Part shown: piece after piece, positions 12,014 to 24,110 of the stretch
Numbering within the stretch: the stretch's first letter is position 1
Layout: each line of letters begins with the position of its first letter
Source of the DNA: Marsupella aquatica
Lineage: Eukaryota > Marchantiophyta
Direction of reading: 5' to 3'
Length of the DNA: 64,000 nucleotides
Assembly (NCBI GenBank): GCA_973895155.1
Contig: OZ316899.1
Coordinates: 6,448,001 to 6,512,000 of the forward strand
Program-made: the position numbers and the translations under genes
Notes under the pieces: model-generated
Databases searched by the model: none
What the model was told of the DNA's origin: nothing
The model's input: the letters and a program-made list of their open reading frames with translations, nothing else

Positions 12014-12094
12014 CAATCATCGGCTATCTCTTCTACCCTACAAAAATATATTAGGGATTTGGTGGAGAGTTGGGAGCCATAGATTGGTCCTAAG

Positions 12095-12970
12095 TTGACA
12101 AGGGAGGAGAGACGTTGCATGCATCAATTCCTAAAGAGTTATTGGGATTGTTTTGCATTTAGCATGAAGGATTTGGGGACATTAAAGGGCCCTAGTATTC
12201 ATATTGAATTGGCTAGTGACGTACCAATCTTTCATAGACCATACCATAACAATGACATGGAGAGAGCTTTGATTTGGAGTAGAACTCAGGATTTGCTGGA
12301 GGCAAGTTTGGTGGAGATCTCATACAGGGAGTATGCATCTACCACAATCATGCCAGCCAAGAAGGATGTGCATGGCAATTACACGAATAGGCGCATGTGT
12401 GGTGATTACCGACCTATTAATCGTCAGACAAAATCTGATTGATATGCCATGCCCACACCTAAGGAGATCTTTCATACTATGGGGCATGCAAAGGTTTCTA
12501 ATTCATTGGATCTGAGGGCAGGGTACCATCAGCTTCCAATCAGACATTTTGACAAGTCCAAAACAACATTATGGGGAATTGCTTTGCATAGCAAGGATCG
12601 TTTGTATCAGTGGTTGTTCTTACCATTTGGGTTGAAGAATGCACCAGCAGAATTCTAGAGTCATGGATCAAATTCTTGTAGGTTTGGATTTTGTCAGATG
12701 TTACATTGATGATATTTTGGTCTATTCTTCCAATGTGGAAGAACATCAGCAACACTTGCAGATTGTGTTGGAGAGATTGAGAGAACATGGGTTGAAACTC
12801 CATCCTGGAAAGTGTAAGTTCTTCCAAGACCAGATTGAGTATTTGGGCCACACTATCTACCTAGGAGAATTGGGTGTGCAACAGACTAAGGTGGAGGCCA
12901 TTACATAGATTCCTCGCTCTACTGATGTGAGTAGAGTTCATGCATTCTTGGGATTGGCGAGCTACTATAG
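12095..12970 (+). pseudogene. Ty3/gypsy reverse transcriptase
   Basis: It continues in the same frame as the methyltransferase. CGDYRPINRQT, SLDLRAGYHQLPI and LPFGLKNAP are the RT palm landmarks. After a TAG at 12656 and a frame change, CYIDDILVYS (12699-12728) is the intact catalytic YIDD box, followed by HPGKCKFFQDQIEYLGH. Further breaks are a TGA at 12440 and a TAG at 12905. The upstream part (12095-12360) is the usual linker with the conserved I..A.D.P.F.RPY pattern. The enzyme would copy element RNA into cDNA in the particle. Confidence 0.9.
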
Positions 12971-13129
12971 GAGGTATTTTAAAGGATTTTATTAGCCAGC
13001 TTGCTAAACCTTTAATTTTACTCACTAAGTTGGATCAAGAGTGGATTTGGGGTGATGACCAGGAGCATGTCTTTTAGGAGTTGAAAAAAAGATTGGGGTC
13101 ATCCCCTATTTTGAGAAGACCCATTTCAG

Positions 13130-13505
13130 CTACACACTGATTGGAGTGGAGTAGGACTTGGAGCAATGCTGACTCAGAAGGATGATGAGTTTGTTGTGGC
13201 TTATGCTAGTAGATCAAACAATTCAATAGATGCTATGTATAGCTCTTATGAGAGAGTGTTTGGCAGTAGTGACACACTTCTGTTGCTACTTGTTTGGTAA
13301 CCCCTTCACCTTGATCACTGATCATCAGCCTCTCAAGTGGTTAACGGAGTCCGACAAGCTTACAGGGAAGCTTGCACAATGGGCATTGTTGTTACAAGAG
13401 TATGATTTCCAGGTTGTGCATAGGCCTGGAAAAGTGAACTTGGATGCAGATGGATTGAGCCGCAATCCATGTACCAGTCAAGAGGATGAGACTAGAGCCA
13501 GATGA
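13130..13505 (+). pseudogene. RNase H domain of the DNMT-gypsy element
   Basis: The sequence has the gypsy RNase H pattern: an acidic strand near 13135 (TDWSGVGLGAML), VVAYASRSNNS, a region around the usual glutamate helix (SSYERVCLAVV), and then LITDHQPLKWL, with the third acidic residue, ending PGKVNLDADGLSR. It shares the frame of the YIDD segment after a short frame disturbance near 13130. It would remove RNA from the RNA-DNA hybrid. The ~80 bases after it are a non-conserved linker to integrase. Confidence 0.8.
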
Positions 13506-13586
13506 CATGATGAGTTAGATAAGGAGATGGTGTCAGAATGACATGCATCTACCTTCCTTTGTTGGGTTCCAGCATGCAGTGGATCT

Positions 13587-14730
13587 GTGGACTTTACTTC
13601 ATTGGATGAAGATGACGAGTCTATAGATATGGATGTTGGTGAGGTTGTGGTTGGACAACAGGATATTCACAATGATGAGAGAGTGTTGGAATACTTGCGC
13701 ACTTGTTTTGTTGATGCCAAGGAGTGTGACAGGGTTTTGCAAAGAGCCACGAGGTTTCAATGGGAAGGAAACCATCTTTTGAGAGTACTACATGATGGTA
13801 AGGTATTGGTGGTACCAAAACTATCATAACAAGTACATTTGGTGCGACATGCACACAAGGAGTTGAGTCACTTTGGTGTGAAGCGCACTTATAGCTTGTT
13901 GTAGACACAGTATTGGTGGTGTGGTATGCACACTCATGTTTGACAACTAATAGCTAAGTGTGTGGTATGTGATATAGTGAGGGCATCATTTAATGCTCCC
14001 ACTCCCCAATTGCATCAATTGCCGATCATGGGTTTGGGGTATAGATGGAGTTTGGACTTTGTTGGTCCATTGCCTCTCACCCAACGGCATAATCGTTATG
14101 TTTTGGTTATGGTGGAGCATTTATCCAAGTGGATTGAGCTAGTGGCGTTGTTAGATAAAGCTAGTGGAGGAGTTGGTGCCACATTTTTGGATCGTGTACT
14201 TAGTCATTTTTGGAGCACCAACTGAGGTATTGACTGATCAAGAAATTGAGTTCCGTGGAGAGTTTGAGAGTTTGTGTGAGCAAGCTCTGATTGATCATCG
14301 TACTACTTCTCATGACCATTTTGAGGCAGATGGATTGGCTGAGAGAGTAGTGGCAAACTGTGAAGAGAGGATTGTGCAAGTATGGGTTGGTCATCTGGGA
14401 GATTGGGATCTCTAGTTACCTTGGTTAGTTATGGACTACCGTTTCAGTTGGCAAACATCACTTACATCCTTCTCACCTTATTTCTTGCTCTATGGTAGAG
14501 AGCCAGATTTGCCAGCAACTATTTGTCGTGATACTGCATTGGTTGTGAACTTGGATAATCTCGATGCTTGGGTCAAGGTTTGTTCGGAGAGGGCAAGGAT
14601 TTTTGAGAGAGTCATGCCCATGGCCTTTGATAACCTTTCCATTGCCCAACATTGTGATACTTTGCGGTATGCCACTATTTTTGGAGGAGGTTATCGTGTG
14701 AGGATTCAATAATTTCATCCCAATGATTAT
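13587..14730 (+). pseudogene. Integrase of the DNMT-gypsy element
   Basis: An N-terminal zinc-binding HHCC region is at about 13856-13975 (HKELSHFG ... KCVVCD), damaged by TAA, TAG and TGA stops. The catalytic core shows YRWSLDFVGPLPL with the first Asp, then after a frame change near 14165 LTDQEIEFRGEF with the second Asp, and FEADGLAERVV with the Glu. The C-terminal part (RFSWQTSLTSFSPYFLLYGREP) matches the usual gypsy integrase tail. No chromodomain is visible; a PHD-like finger follows. It would insert the cDNA into nuclear DNA. Confidence 0.85.
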
Positions 14731-14919
14731 GTTTATTTGCAGCAGACAGCACCCACTACACTTGATGGGACCGCAAGTCAGACCATTTTATGTGTGCGTG
14801 AAGTGCTGCCTTTTGGTGTCCTAATGTTGGAGGGACGTGATGGTATGGTTTGGAAGGATCATGTGCGCAATTGTGCACCATGTCATCTTCCAAACATTGA
14901 CGGTACAGTAGATCCAAGC

Positions 14920-15080
14920 TTGGCAAATGTTTGTGCTGGCTTGAAGTGTATGTTGTGTTAATCTGCTCAGGGAGCAGCTACGATGTTGATTTGTGATAAT
15001 TGTTCTAGAGGATGGCACATGTCATGTTTGACACCACCATTGCAGGTGATTCCTAGTGGATCATGGTTGTGTTGGTAAAG
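14920..15080 (+). pseudogene. PHD-like zinc finger at the polyprotein C-terminus
   Basis: In frame with integrase the sequence reads KCMLC, a TAA, then MLICDNCSRGWHMSC and LTPPLQVIPSGSWLCW. The CxxC ... CDxC ... WHMxC ... PPL ... GxWxC arrangement is the PHD finger core. The last CxxC is incomplete (C-W-stop-R), so the copy is degenerate. PHD fingers read histone H3 tails, so in the live element it could steer integration or the methyltransferase to chromatin; that role is inferred. Confidence 0.65.
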
Positions 15081-15240
15081 ACGCCTAGTTATCATTTGTG
15101 TTCTCTTGGAAAACATGGATTGCATGTAGGTGATTGATGGGGCTCACTTGCACCCAACCTCCTGATCTTCACACCTAAAAAGGTGTATATCAACCTTGTA
15201 GAACTCATGGCTAGCTAGAGTTTGGGGACCTTACTCTCAG

Positions 15241-15250
15241 CTAGGGGGGC
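15241..15250 (+). promoter_or_regulatory. Polypurine tract of the DNMT-gypsy element
   Basis: ctaggggggc sits just before gattGTGGGTTTTGG, where the long repeated sequence (LTR) begins. A second copy (ctaggggagc, about 16035-16044) precedes the second LTR. Such G-rich tracts prime plus-strand synthesis in LTR retrotransposons. Confidence 0.6.
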
Positions 15251-15253
15251 GAT

Positions 15254-15880
15254 TGTGGGTTTTGGACATGTGCGGACATGAGTTACATTTGTCCTTCATT
15301 CTTTTATGTGTGTGTGATGTATTGTGCTTAGTTGTGGATGTATGTGACAAGCAATGTATGTCGTGTAGCAATGTGTATGCGCACGATAACTATCACACCA
15401 TTCTAGGTAGAATTGTGGTATATTGTACTATCTAGATCCTTATGTTTAGTATGTGTGCTATATGAGCCGATAAGGTTTTGTTAGATTTGTGTGGGAGAGT
15501 AGTTCTCTCGGGGTATTTACAAATGACAAGAAACAGCAAACAGTAACAGGAAACAAAAACCGGTAACAGGAAAATGAGTGATAATTTTTTTTGAATTTTT
15601 TTTTTTTGAAAAAAAGTTTGTTTTTTTTGCCGAAAACATTTTTTTGCTAGCGCCCAAAGCTAGCCAAAAAATGTTGTCGGCAATTTTTTTGTTGGAAAAT
15701 GTGATTTTGTAGGAAATATGTTTACATTGTCATTTTTCTGGTAACAGTGAATTTTTGCTGGTACCAGTAAACCTGTTTCTTGTTTACTGTCACGCATGTC
15801 ATACCCGTTCTCTCTTGTGAGGCATCGAAAGGTTATCTTTCAATGTTGAGCCTTGGAGAGAGGAGCTCGTGTTGTGGCTA
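15254..15880 (+). mobile_element. LTR copy A of the DNMT-gypsy element, interrupted by a MITE
   Basis: It begins tgtgggttttggacatg and matches 16047-16367 almost base for base once the 297-bp insertion at 15510-15806 is removed (about 322 versus 321 bp). It ends before tggtggtcagagctcc, which resembles a tRNA-Met-type primer site (TGG...TCAGAGC) imperfectly. The 3' boundary is set by that resemblance and by the length match, so it is approximate. Confidence 0.7.
15510..15806. mobile_element. Foldback MITE with 8-bp target duplication
   Basis: A 297-bp insertion sits in LTR copy A, flanked by gttctctc at 15502-15509 and 15807-15814. The related LTR copy B has a single gttctctc followed directly by ttgtgaggc, an exact empty site. 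The ends read ggggtatttac and, inverted, gggtatgaca; inside are inverted blocks (gacaagaaacag at the start, ctgtttcttgttt near the end). A central hairpin is at about 15620-15685 (gccgaaaacattttttt against aaaaaatgttgtcggc). The 8-bp duplication fits hAT-type mobilisation. No coding capacity is seen. Confidence 0.8.
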
Positions 15881-15909
15881 TGGTGGTCAGAGCTCCTTCT
15901 ATGTAGCAT

Positions 15910-16046
15910 GGATTGCAAGTAGGTGGTTGATGGGGCTCACTTGCACCCGACCTCCTGATCTTCACACCTACAAAGGTGTATATCAACCTTGTAGAACTCA
16001 TGGCTAGCTAGAGTTTGGGGACCTTACTCCTAGCTAGGGGAGCGAT
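15910..16046 (+). repeat. Duplicated 3' internal segment between LTR copies
   Basis: It matches 15117-15253 with few differences (ggattgcaagtaggtggttgatgg versus ggattgcatgtaggtgattgatgg). It places a piece of the element's 3' internal region, with its polypurine tract, between two LTRs. The junction with LTR copy A falls at the short word tggatt present in both partners, as expected from recombination that removed a whole internal region. Confidence 0.75.
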
Positions 16047-16367
16047 TGTGGGTTTTGGACATGTGCGGACATGAGTTACATTTGTCCTTCATTCTTTTAT
16101 GTGTGTGTGATGTATTGTGCTTAGTTGTGGATGTATGTGACAAGCAATGTATGTCGTGTAACAATGTAAATGTGCACGATAACTATCACAGCATTCTAGG
16201 TAGTATTGTGGTATATGTACTATCTAGATCCTTATGTTTAGTATGTGTGCTATATGAGCCAATAAGGTTTTGTTAGATTTGTGTGGGAGAGTAGTTCTCT
16301 CTTGTGAGGCATTGAAAGGTTATCTTTCAATGTTGAGCGTTGGAGAGAGGAGCTTGTGTTGTGGCTA
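16047..16367 (+). mobile_element. LTR copy B of the DNMT-gypsy element
   Basis: This is an uninterrupted ~321-bp copy of the LTR, starting tgtgggttttggacatg and ending before tggtggccggagctcc. Differences from copy A are few substitutions, consistent with a recent duplication. The following ~140 bp (to about 16510) would be the 5' leader of an element and is not shared with the 3' region. Confidence 0.75.
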
Positions 16368-16510
16368 TGGTGGCCGGAGCTCCTTCTATGTAGCGTGGAT
16401 TCCTTGAGTGCAAGGTGCGTTGGCTTGACATATGTGTGTGATCAGATCGGACGTGATTGAGTGCGTATTGTTGGCGTTGATTGTGGTTTGTTTGGATTGA
16501 GATTATTAGG

Positions 16511-16647
16511 GGTTTTGGACATGTGTGGCATGAGTTCCATTTGTCCTTCATTCTCTTATGTGTGTGTGATGTATTGTGCTTAGTTGTGGATGTATGTGAC
16601 AAGTGATATATGTTGTGTGGCGATGTGTATGCGCACGACACATCTAT
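16511..16647 (+). mobile_element. LTR fragment C of the same family
   Basis: A third, more diverged stretch (ggttttggacatgtgtggcatgagtt ... gtatgcgcacgacac) matches the first ~135 bp of LTR copies A and B. It begins within about 145 bp of the end of copy B, so three LTR pieces lie in tandem. Confidence 0.65.
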
Positions 16648-17750
16648 TTTGAATATTGCATTATTAGATGGGACAGAGTGATAGATCTTGATCACATATC
16701 CAGATACAAATTCCAAATAGTTAATGTATTCATGATTCCATGCATTGAATAGTCATAGATCATGTCCAAAAAGCATTCCATTCATACAAAGCTATATAGA
16801 AATTCAGGAAACCCAATCTCTTCCTATGGCAGATTGCTATTTATATCATCCTGCTTTGAAATTTGTTTTGGTGCTATTAGACGTAAGCCAGATGAACAGA
16901 GTTTGTTCATGTTAAGATGACCCACAACGATAGTACTCAGGTGGTGAGTCCACACCATGAAGCATAGACCATCCGCTTTTCTTGGGAACCAACAGACGAT
17001 ATTGGTTCAAGCCCCAATGTCTTTGTTCAATCCCCGCCATTGGGGTGAAGTCAATCATTGCAGCACTTGATTTCTAATCCCATGTTTTTGCAGCAATTGT
17101 CCAGACGGTTGTGGGGAGACATGGGCCAAAAGAAGGCTAGCTATTGCATCCAAGATTTTTTTATGTGATATTCGTAGATTATTGCCTAAGAAATCAGCGT
17201 AAAGCAAAGAACATATGCATCAAGAAATAAAAGATATCTAGCACCTGATCTGGGTTATCCATGTGCATAGTCTCAGGTGATAGGGTGGTCCAGGATTGGA
17301 TACACTTGCACGGCCCCGCAACACTCCCTTGATTCTCCCTTGCTCCTCTAGCTTGTCAACTTCCCCATGTCCCAAGTAGCATGTCAGTCTCGACACTGTG
17401 CCTTGTCAATTTCTGGGGATTTCACCGTGCTTTGTGTGGTGATATGTATGGAGGCGTTCAGTCTTTAGCAAAGGTGTCATTGCTGGTGGCTCAGATGCTT
17501 TTGGGCCCATTTTAGGTTTGCTTCTACCATTGAGTCCACAAACGGTTGTGATGTTCCAGATCTTATTGTCATCTTTGTTCTATTTCTTAGTGACTAGAGA
17601 GCCCCATGTGTTGTATAATATAGTATGGTACATGGCCTGTATATACAATGCTGTAGTCATAGGCTAAAAATTTTCCTTGACATTTTTATGACCTAGGAAG
17701 TTATGGTCGCTACAAACCTGACCTTTCATTTCTTGTGTATTCTCCCCATA
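16648..17750. other. No gene seen
   Basis: No intact ORF and no clear element boundary are visible. A minus-strand stretch around 17160-16850 stays open for parts of its length in one frame, with stops, but shows no motif I can name. Confidence 0.35.
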
Positions 17751-17754
17751 TTCT

Positions 17755-18620
17755 TATGAGAGAGAGAGAGGGAGGGATAGGTCCAATAGAGGGAGGGAGA
17801 GGGAGAGGAGGCGGAATGATGACACTAGGGGTCCTACACACACTACAATGACTAGGCTAGTGACTAGTGGCAGTGGTGTGACATCGGCAGATACGTTGTC
17901 CCTAACTAGAACTAGCTCAAAGCAGGATGACACACAGTACAAGTTGTGCCTGAGAGGCGTACAACCCAGTTCCATATGCAGGTCTAGACGCAATACCATC
18001 CCCATACCATCCAGTCTCAACGTCACTAGGGTTTATCCAAACTCCATCCTGCATGAGAGGCGTACAACCCAGTTCCATATGCAGGTCTAGACGCAATACC
18101 ATCCCCATACCATCCAGTCTCAACGTCACTAGGGTTTATCCAAACTCCATCCTGCAATTTGTACATCTCCCATTACAATATTATGTAAAATGACACACTT
18201 TTCTCACATTGCAATCACGGCTATATTGTATGCATATGAATGTGCACGGTGTATATTCAACCCTAAAATAACCCCAAAGCCCCACCAAAATATAACCCAA
18301 AAACCCCACCAAAGTCCAAGGTAGCGCCAAAGGGCATTTATAAGCTACATTAATGTCTTATGTAGGTTTTGTTCCGTCCAAAATGTACCTCATATTAAAC
18401 ATTGCAATTATATCTTGACATGCCACACATAGGAAACAACTCCCAATTCAATGTAATATATAATAACATCTTTCTTGGCACTATTCTTTACCCCCTCTTG
18501 AAAGACGTCATATATAGGAATGTCGTCTATAGGTCTTTAACTTATAACTTCCTCTAAGATGCTTTTATTCCAAGTACAACATCTCAAACGTCGTATATGT
18601 CGGTTCTAGATATAGATTCC
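17755..18620. repeat. Copy B of the dispersed repeat (related to 8380-9060), containing a perfect tandem duplication
   Basis: It starts with a GA-rich tract and shares the aggatgac-acag-tacaagttg block with copy A. It then contains a 103-bp unit repeated twice without visible mismatch (17951-18053 and 18054-18156; unit begins tgagaggcgtacaaccc). From 18160 to 18620 it is AT-rich with TACATT and ACGTC words, like 8640-9060. Possibly the end of a DNA transposon; no termini found. Confidence 0.45.
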
Positions 18621-19359
18621 TGAATGGTTTTTATGACATGAAGGGCATTGTAAAAACATAAACCAAGTTCCTTGGAGGTACTTTACACAATTTGAGATGA
18701 TGTGGAGTACGTACTTCAAGTGGCCAAATTGATGCTGTGTTTTGCGTCTTTGGGTCAACCCGTTTGAACATTGTGTTAAGCCTATTGTCAGGCTACATTT
18801 AGTCGAATCAAAATGTAGTTGTGCCATTATCGCTATGGAAGTGAAGTGCGGCATTTTGGGGGCCATAACAGGAAAGAGACGTCCAATCTTTCCTTTGATT
18901 TGTGCATATGCGTTGGGTGCCATAATGGACTACATCCTAGTTGACGGAAGGGTAACAATAATCTCCTCGGAAGACAGTCTGGAAGCAACAGATTGAAGAT
19001 GAGGCAGAATGAGAAGAAGAGAAGGAGGAGTGAGACAACAGAGACAAGGAAGAAGAGAATCCAAGACTTTTTGTCCCAGAAGGAGCACTTGCCTCAAGCA
19101 ATGCAGAAGATTTCAATGAAGAAGGCGCACACACCTTGCGCAAGTTAAATAAGGATAAGGTACGTGTATGAAATCCCTGCAAACAAAACGGAGGAGAGAT
19201 CAATCCGGGATGGGGATGAAGGTGAAGAGGAAGAAGCAGGGACCTTGGGAGCCCAATCCAACTATGTGTATTGCCAACCAATGTTGACCGGGCTACCATC
19301 AGATATCATGTTGTCCTTCTCGCAGTAGATGAAGTTCCTAACTAGGTAGTTCCCTGCAG

Positions 19360-19990
19360 GAGCTGACTAAGTTGATTATGAAGTTGATTAACTCTAAGCT
19401 CACGCACAAGTTTGCTACAAGGCATGCTGGTCCGTATGGCATTATTGCTAAGGTTCATAAAGATTCCATGACCTTCTTTGTATTGGCTTTGCCTAAGGAT
19501 TGGCAACCACCCCTATTTTCCCTCTAGCCTAAGAAAGCTCCTTAACAAAGGAGATCATGAGTGATTTGCTAATAGCATCAGCATGAGCTCTCAATAGACC
19601 TAAATGCAATGCTATGTGTAATATCACCACCAGAATTATGGGCCAAAAGTTATGGCCCCAACTAAATACAAGTTGGGGGCCAAAAATAGGCAACCAAAGC
19701 TGGTTGGGATGGTGACAAGTCCCATAAACATATATGAGTGGACCAGGCCAAGGGACTAAGAGTAGCTCAGAGCCGTTGATGCATAGAAGGCGGTGTGCTA
19801 TTTCCAGTCATTGGTGGGGTTAAGGTCACTGCCAATGGGCGACAAACCATAGCTCGAGATCTGTAAGTGATCTCAAAAAGCTAACGGGAGCATTTCAAAG
19901 TGAGTTAGGAGGGGAGAAAGTCAGTTGCTAGACTCCAAATTGGGGTTGGGACGCCACATTTGTGAACACAAAAACTCACAGAAGTTTAGC
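19360..19990 (+). pseudogene. Relic of a chromovirus: integrase tail plus partial LTR
   Basis: Around 19370-19530 a broken frame reads KFATRHAGPYGIIAKVHKDS, parallel to LAPRYAGPYCIIQWAHKD at the end of the gypsy integrase at about 41340. From about 19635 to 19800 the DNA resembles the LTRs at 7330-7460 and 42690-42810: gttgggggccaaaa, then a cgtgc-poor gap, then aaacatatatgagtgg ... ctaagagtagctcagagccg. It is heavily decayed and has no open frame. Confidence 0.5.
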
Positions 19991-21354
19991 TTTGCTTCCA
20001 GCGTACTTATTGCTCATACCTCACAACCGCATTTGGGCACAAGATACTAGGACAAAAGTTCACTTATCATGATGAGTATGCTTTGCACAGGAACTGTCTC
20101 AGACCAAGGTTTCAACTACACTTTCCGGAGTTCAGCCTTTCCCGTGATCAGTCGGGCAAGATTTGGCTGGGAAGGCATAACAGATACTTTGCGTTCAGCC
20201 CACTGGACGAAAGACAGTTGCAGGAGAGGCAATTGTCAATAATACAAAGCCCACTTCTGACCCAGGCTCAAACCCTTATTGTCCTCATTGAGTACATTTC
20301 GTTCCGCCAAATTAAGCTGGGGGAAAACAACCCAGTAAATGTAGGGGGCCATCGAGATTTTCCAGGGTTTGACGTGGTTACATACATTCCCTTCTACAGT
20401 TCAGATTTCTAAACAAGGACCGATTGTGGAATGATGTCCCCTTCGGACTGCCATTGGGATAGTAGAAGAAACACGATTAAATTATGAAATACGAACATCG
20501 ACATAACTAATTGATATTTACCTGGATACGCTGATAACTGTACTCTTCAGAGACGCTGATAACTGTACTCTTCAGAGATGAATGTGGAGAAAAGCCATCT
20601 AGCCGCAGATGAGTGGGGAAGGTCTAGCTGATAATGGAATTCTCCAAAAGCCATGAACAGCTACGTTAGTGCTCACGGATGCTACGACGGCTATATTAAG
20701 GACATATTTTCACAGAATTGCATAGAATTTCAACAAGCTAGTTTTCCGGGTTTGACATGAAAGCTCAGGACAACTTGTTAAAATCCTGAAAGAAAACCAA
20801 TGGGATCGGGGTATGACCAATAACAATAACGAAATGGTACATAACGGTTAAGGTAGAACAAGTAAATGTCATCTTCGAAAGGATTGAACTTGCTCCGCAT
20901 GATAAAAGGACCTCTTGCAGAACTAGTAGAATCAAATGACACCTACACATGACCTATCATGTAGAAGTCATGCTTGGCTAATTGATCTGATCTTTAACAT
21001 AAGAAACAAGACCGTTCTGGCGCGTGCCCCAGCATCATCAATCTCTTGCCCCAAAAGACACCTAAGGAGAGATTACCTGCAAACAGGTCTCTTCTCCAAA
21101 GCAGATGCAGTAGCATGGTCCCCGCGTAAGAAGTACAGGCAAAAATCGCTAAAACAAAAGGGAGCACGGTAAACTTTGAATTTTTTACGAAGATTTAAGA
21201 GAACGTGGCTCCCCACTTCCCCGAAATTAGGAGAAGAATGAGGCTAGCAACTCCTTAAACATCGCAGTCTCCACATAGAAAACTCACACCACCACACACA
21301 AACATCCTCGGGTCTTCCCAAAACATGCTGTGTCGGCCTGCATACGTGCTATAA
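19991..21354. other. Downstream flank of the RABA1-like gene; no separate gene seen
   Basis: This interval probably includes the 3' UTR of the minus-strand GTPase gene just below 21355. A plus-strand open stretch at 20083-20412 (109 codons, no ATG at its start) has no recognisable domain and is not called. A perfect 25-bp tandem duplication (acgctgataactgtactctt...) lies at 20528-20552 and 20553-20577. Confidence 0.4.
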
Positions 21355-23057
<1,703 letters not shown>

Positions 23058-23680
23058 CTAGCCAAACAAAAGGGTCCTTTCCGACTGTTCTAAGTTAAAC
23101 GATCAAGTTGATGGTGGAACTGCGAAACAGCTACAAGTTCTGTATGTATGTGCGATACCCACCACCTTTCTTTGAAAACCCCCACCCAGTATTCCGTAGC
23201 TTGCAGGGCATATACTTCGCCTGTCGAGAAGCACCGCATTTACGAGAGACTTAGTGCATAACGCACAACTTGCGTAGTCTCTGAATGTCAGTGGGTACTT
23301 TATACCTAGTGTGTAAGGGCAATTTGTAAGATTCAACCCACGGGCTTCCGTGAACCGAGTTATAAAGTCGGAAGAGTAGAGAGAAACCAGCGTAGGAACC
23401 ATACATCGACTTGTACCTGATTGTGACTTTTAATTTATCCTCAACAAATTGTCAAGTAGAAAACTGCCCACGGTAGCTCAACAAGAGTGAATATTGGGAA
23501 GTACTCACATTCCCAAACTAACAAAATTCCCAAATGGCCTCGCTTATCGGTATATTTACTCTCTACCACCCCTTCAATGTAAATTGCTAGGATGCCACTC
23601 TCACCCTCACGGTCTGCCTGGCAGAAAAAGCTTCTGCCCATTAGCTTCCCGGGCAGTCAAATCCAAGTACTATAGGCAAA

Positions 23681-23870
23681 CAAGCCCCATGCCCGTGCGT
23701 TGCACGAAAGATTTCAAGGCAAGGGCAAGATGGTGAGGAGAGGGCAAGATGTCAAGGAGAGAGCAAGATTTTTGCGGTGAGGGCAAGATGGTGAGGAGAA
23801 GGCAAGATGTCGAGGAGAGGGCAAGATGTGGAGGTGAGGGCAAGATTCAAAGTAAGGGAAACATGGTATC
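23681..23870 (-). mobile_element. Helitron 3'-terminal fragment with 19-bp minisatellite
   Basis: Read on the minus strand, the sequence ends with a hairpin (cgtgcaacgcacg, 23706-23694), then ggcatggggcttg and a T. This is the layout of a Helitron 3' end: a hairpin ~10 nt before CTRR, inserted before T. Here CTAG has become CTTG. The same end, with the same spacing, occurs at 60237-60261. Next to it a 19-bp unit (gaggagagggcaagatgtc) repeats about eight times to 23862, as in the large Helitron. It lies about 0.65 kb upstream of the RABA1-like start codon. Confidence 0.65.
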
Positions 23871-24110
23871 TCGCATATTACTCACGGTTGGCCTTTAATC
23901 GCTCCGCTAGGGTTATGATACTTGATGTTGCCACACTTGTTTCTTGTACCAAAGGGTCTGTGACATTTGGTTGTGGCACCTCAGAAACTTCAGTCCTCTC
24001 TTGTGCACTATTGTTGGGGGCGTCTTGCATTTCTGGCTTCCCTATTTTGGGCATATAGCTCGCAATCAACTTCCAATCTCTCCCCAGGGGTTCTCATATT
24101 CTAGGAAAAT

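Larger units (their letters stand above)
9080..16647 (+). mobile_element. 5'-truncated Ty3/gypsy retrotransposon carrying a cytosine DNA methyltransferase and PHD-like finger
   Basis: Domains in order on the plus strand are: gag zinc knuckle (9257-9300), retropepsin (10140-10470), C5-cytosine methyltransferase (10727-12013), reverse transcriptase (12095-12970), RNase H (13130-13505), integrase (13587-14730), PHD-like finger (14920-15080), polypurine tract (15241-15250), and then LTR copies to 16647. The RT-RH-IN order identifies Ty3/gypsy. The 5' LTR and most of gag are missing: the sequence before 9060 is a different repeat. The coding frame is interrupted by many stops, nearly all TAG, and several frameshifts, so this copy cannot move by itself. 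Retrotransposons with captured DNMTs are known from charophytes and dinoflagellates; this copy fits that theme. Confidence 0.85.

Noticed and set aside
10931-14413. TAG reassigned to glutamine (variant genetic code)
   Set aside because: Many TAGs sit at Gln positions, but other stops in the elements replace Arg (TGA) or Trp (TAG in the chromovirus RNase H). Frameshifts are present too, so general decay explains the data. Both intact host genes end in TAA, which does not itself test TAG.
16850-17160. Minus-strand fragment resembling retroelement RT (LVPKKSG-type string)
   Set aside because: Only a few residues match, stops occur in every frame, and no neighbouring RT motifs were found.
20083-20412. 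109-codon plus ORF as a gene
   Set aside because: It lacks an ATG at its start, has no recognisable domain, and lies in the downstream flank of RABA1.
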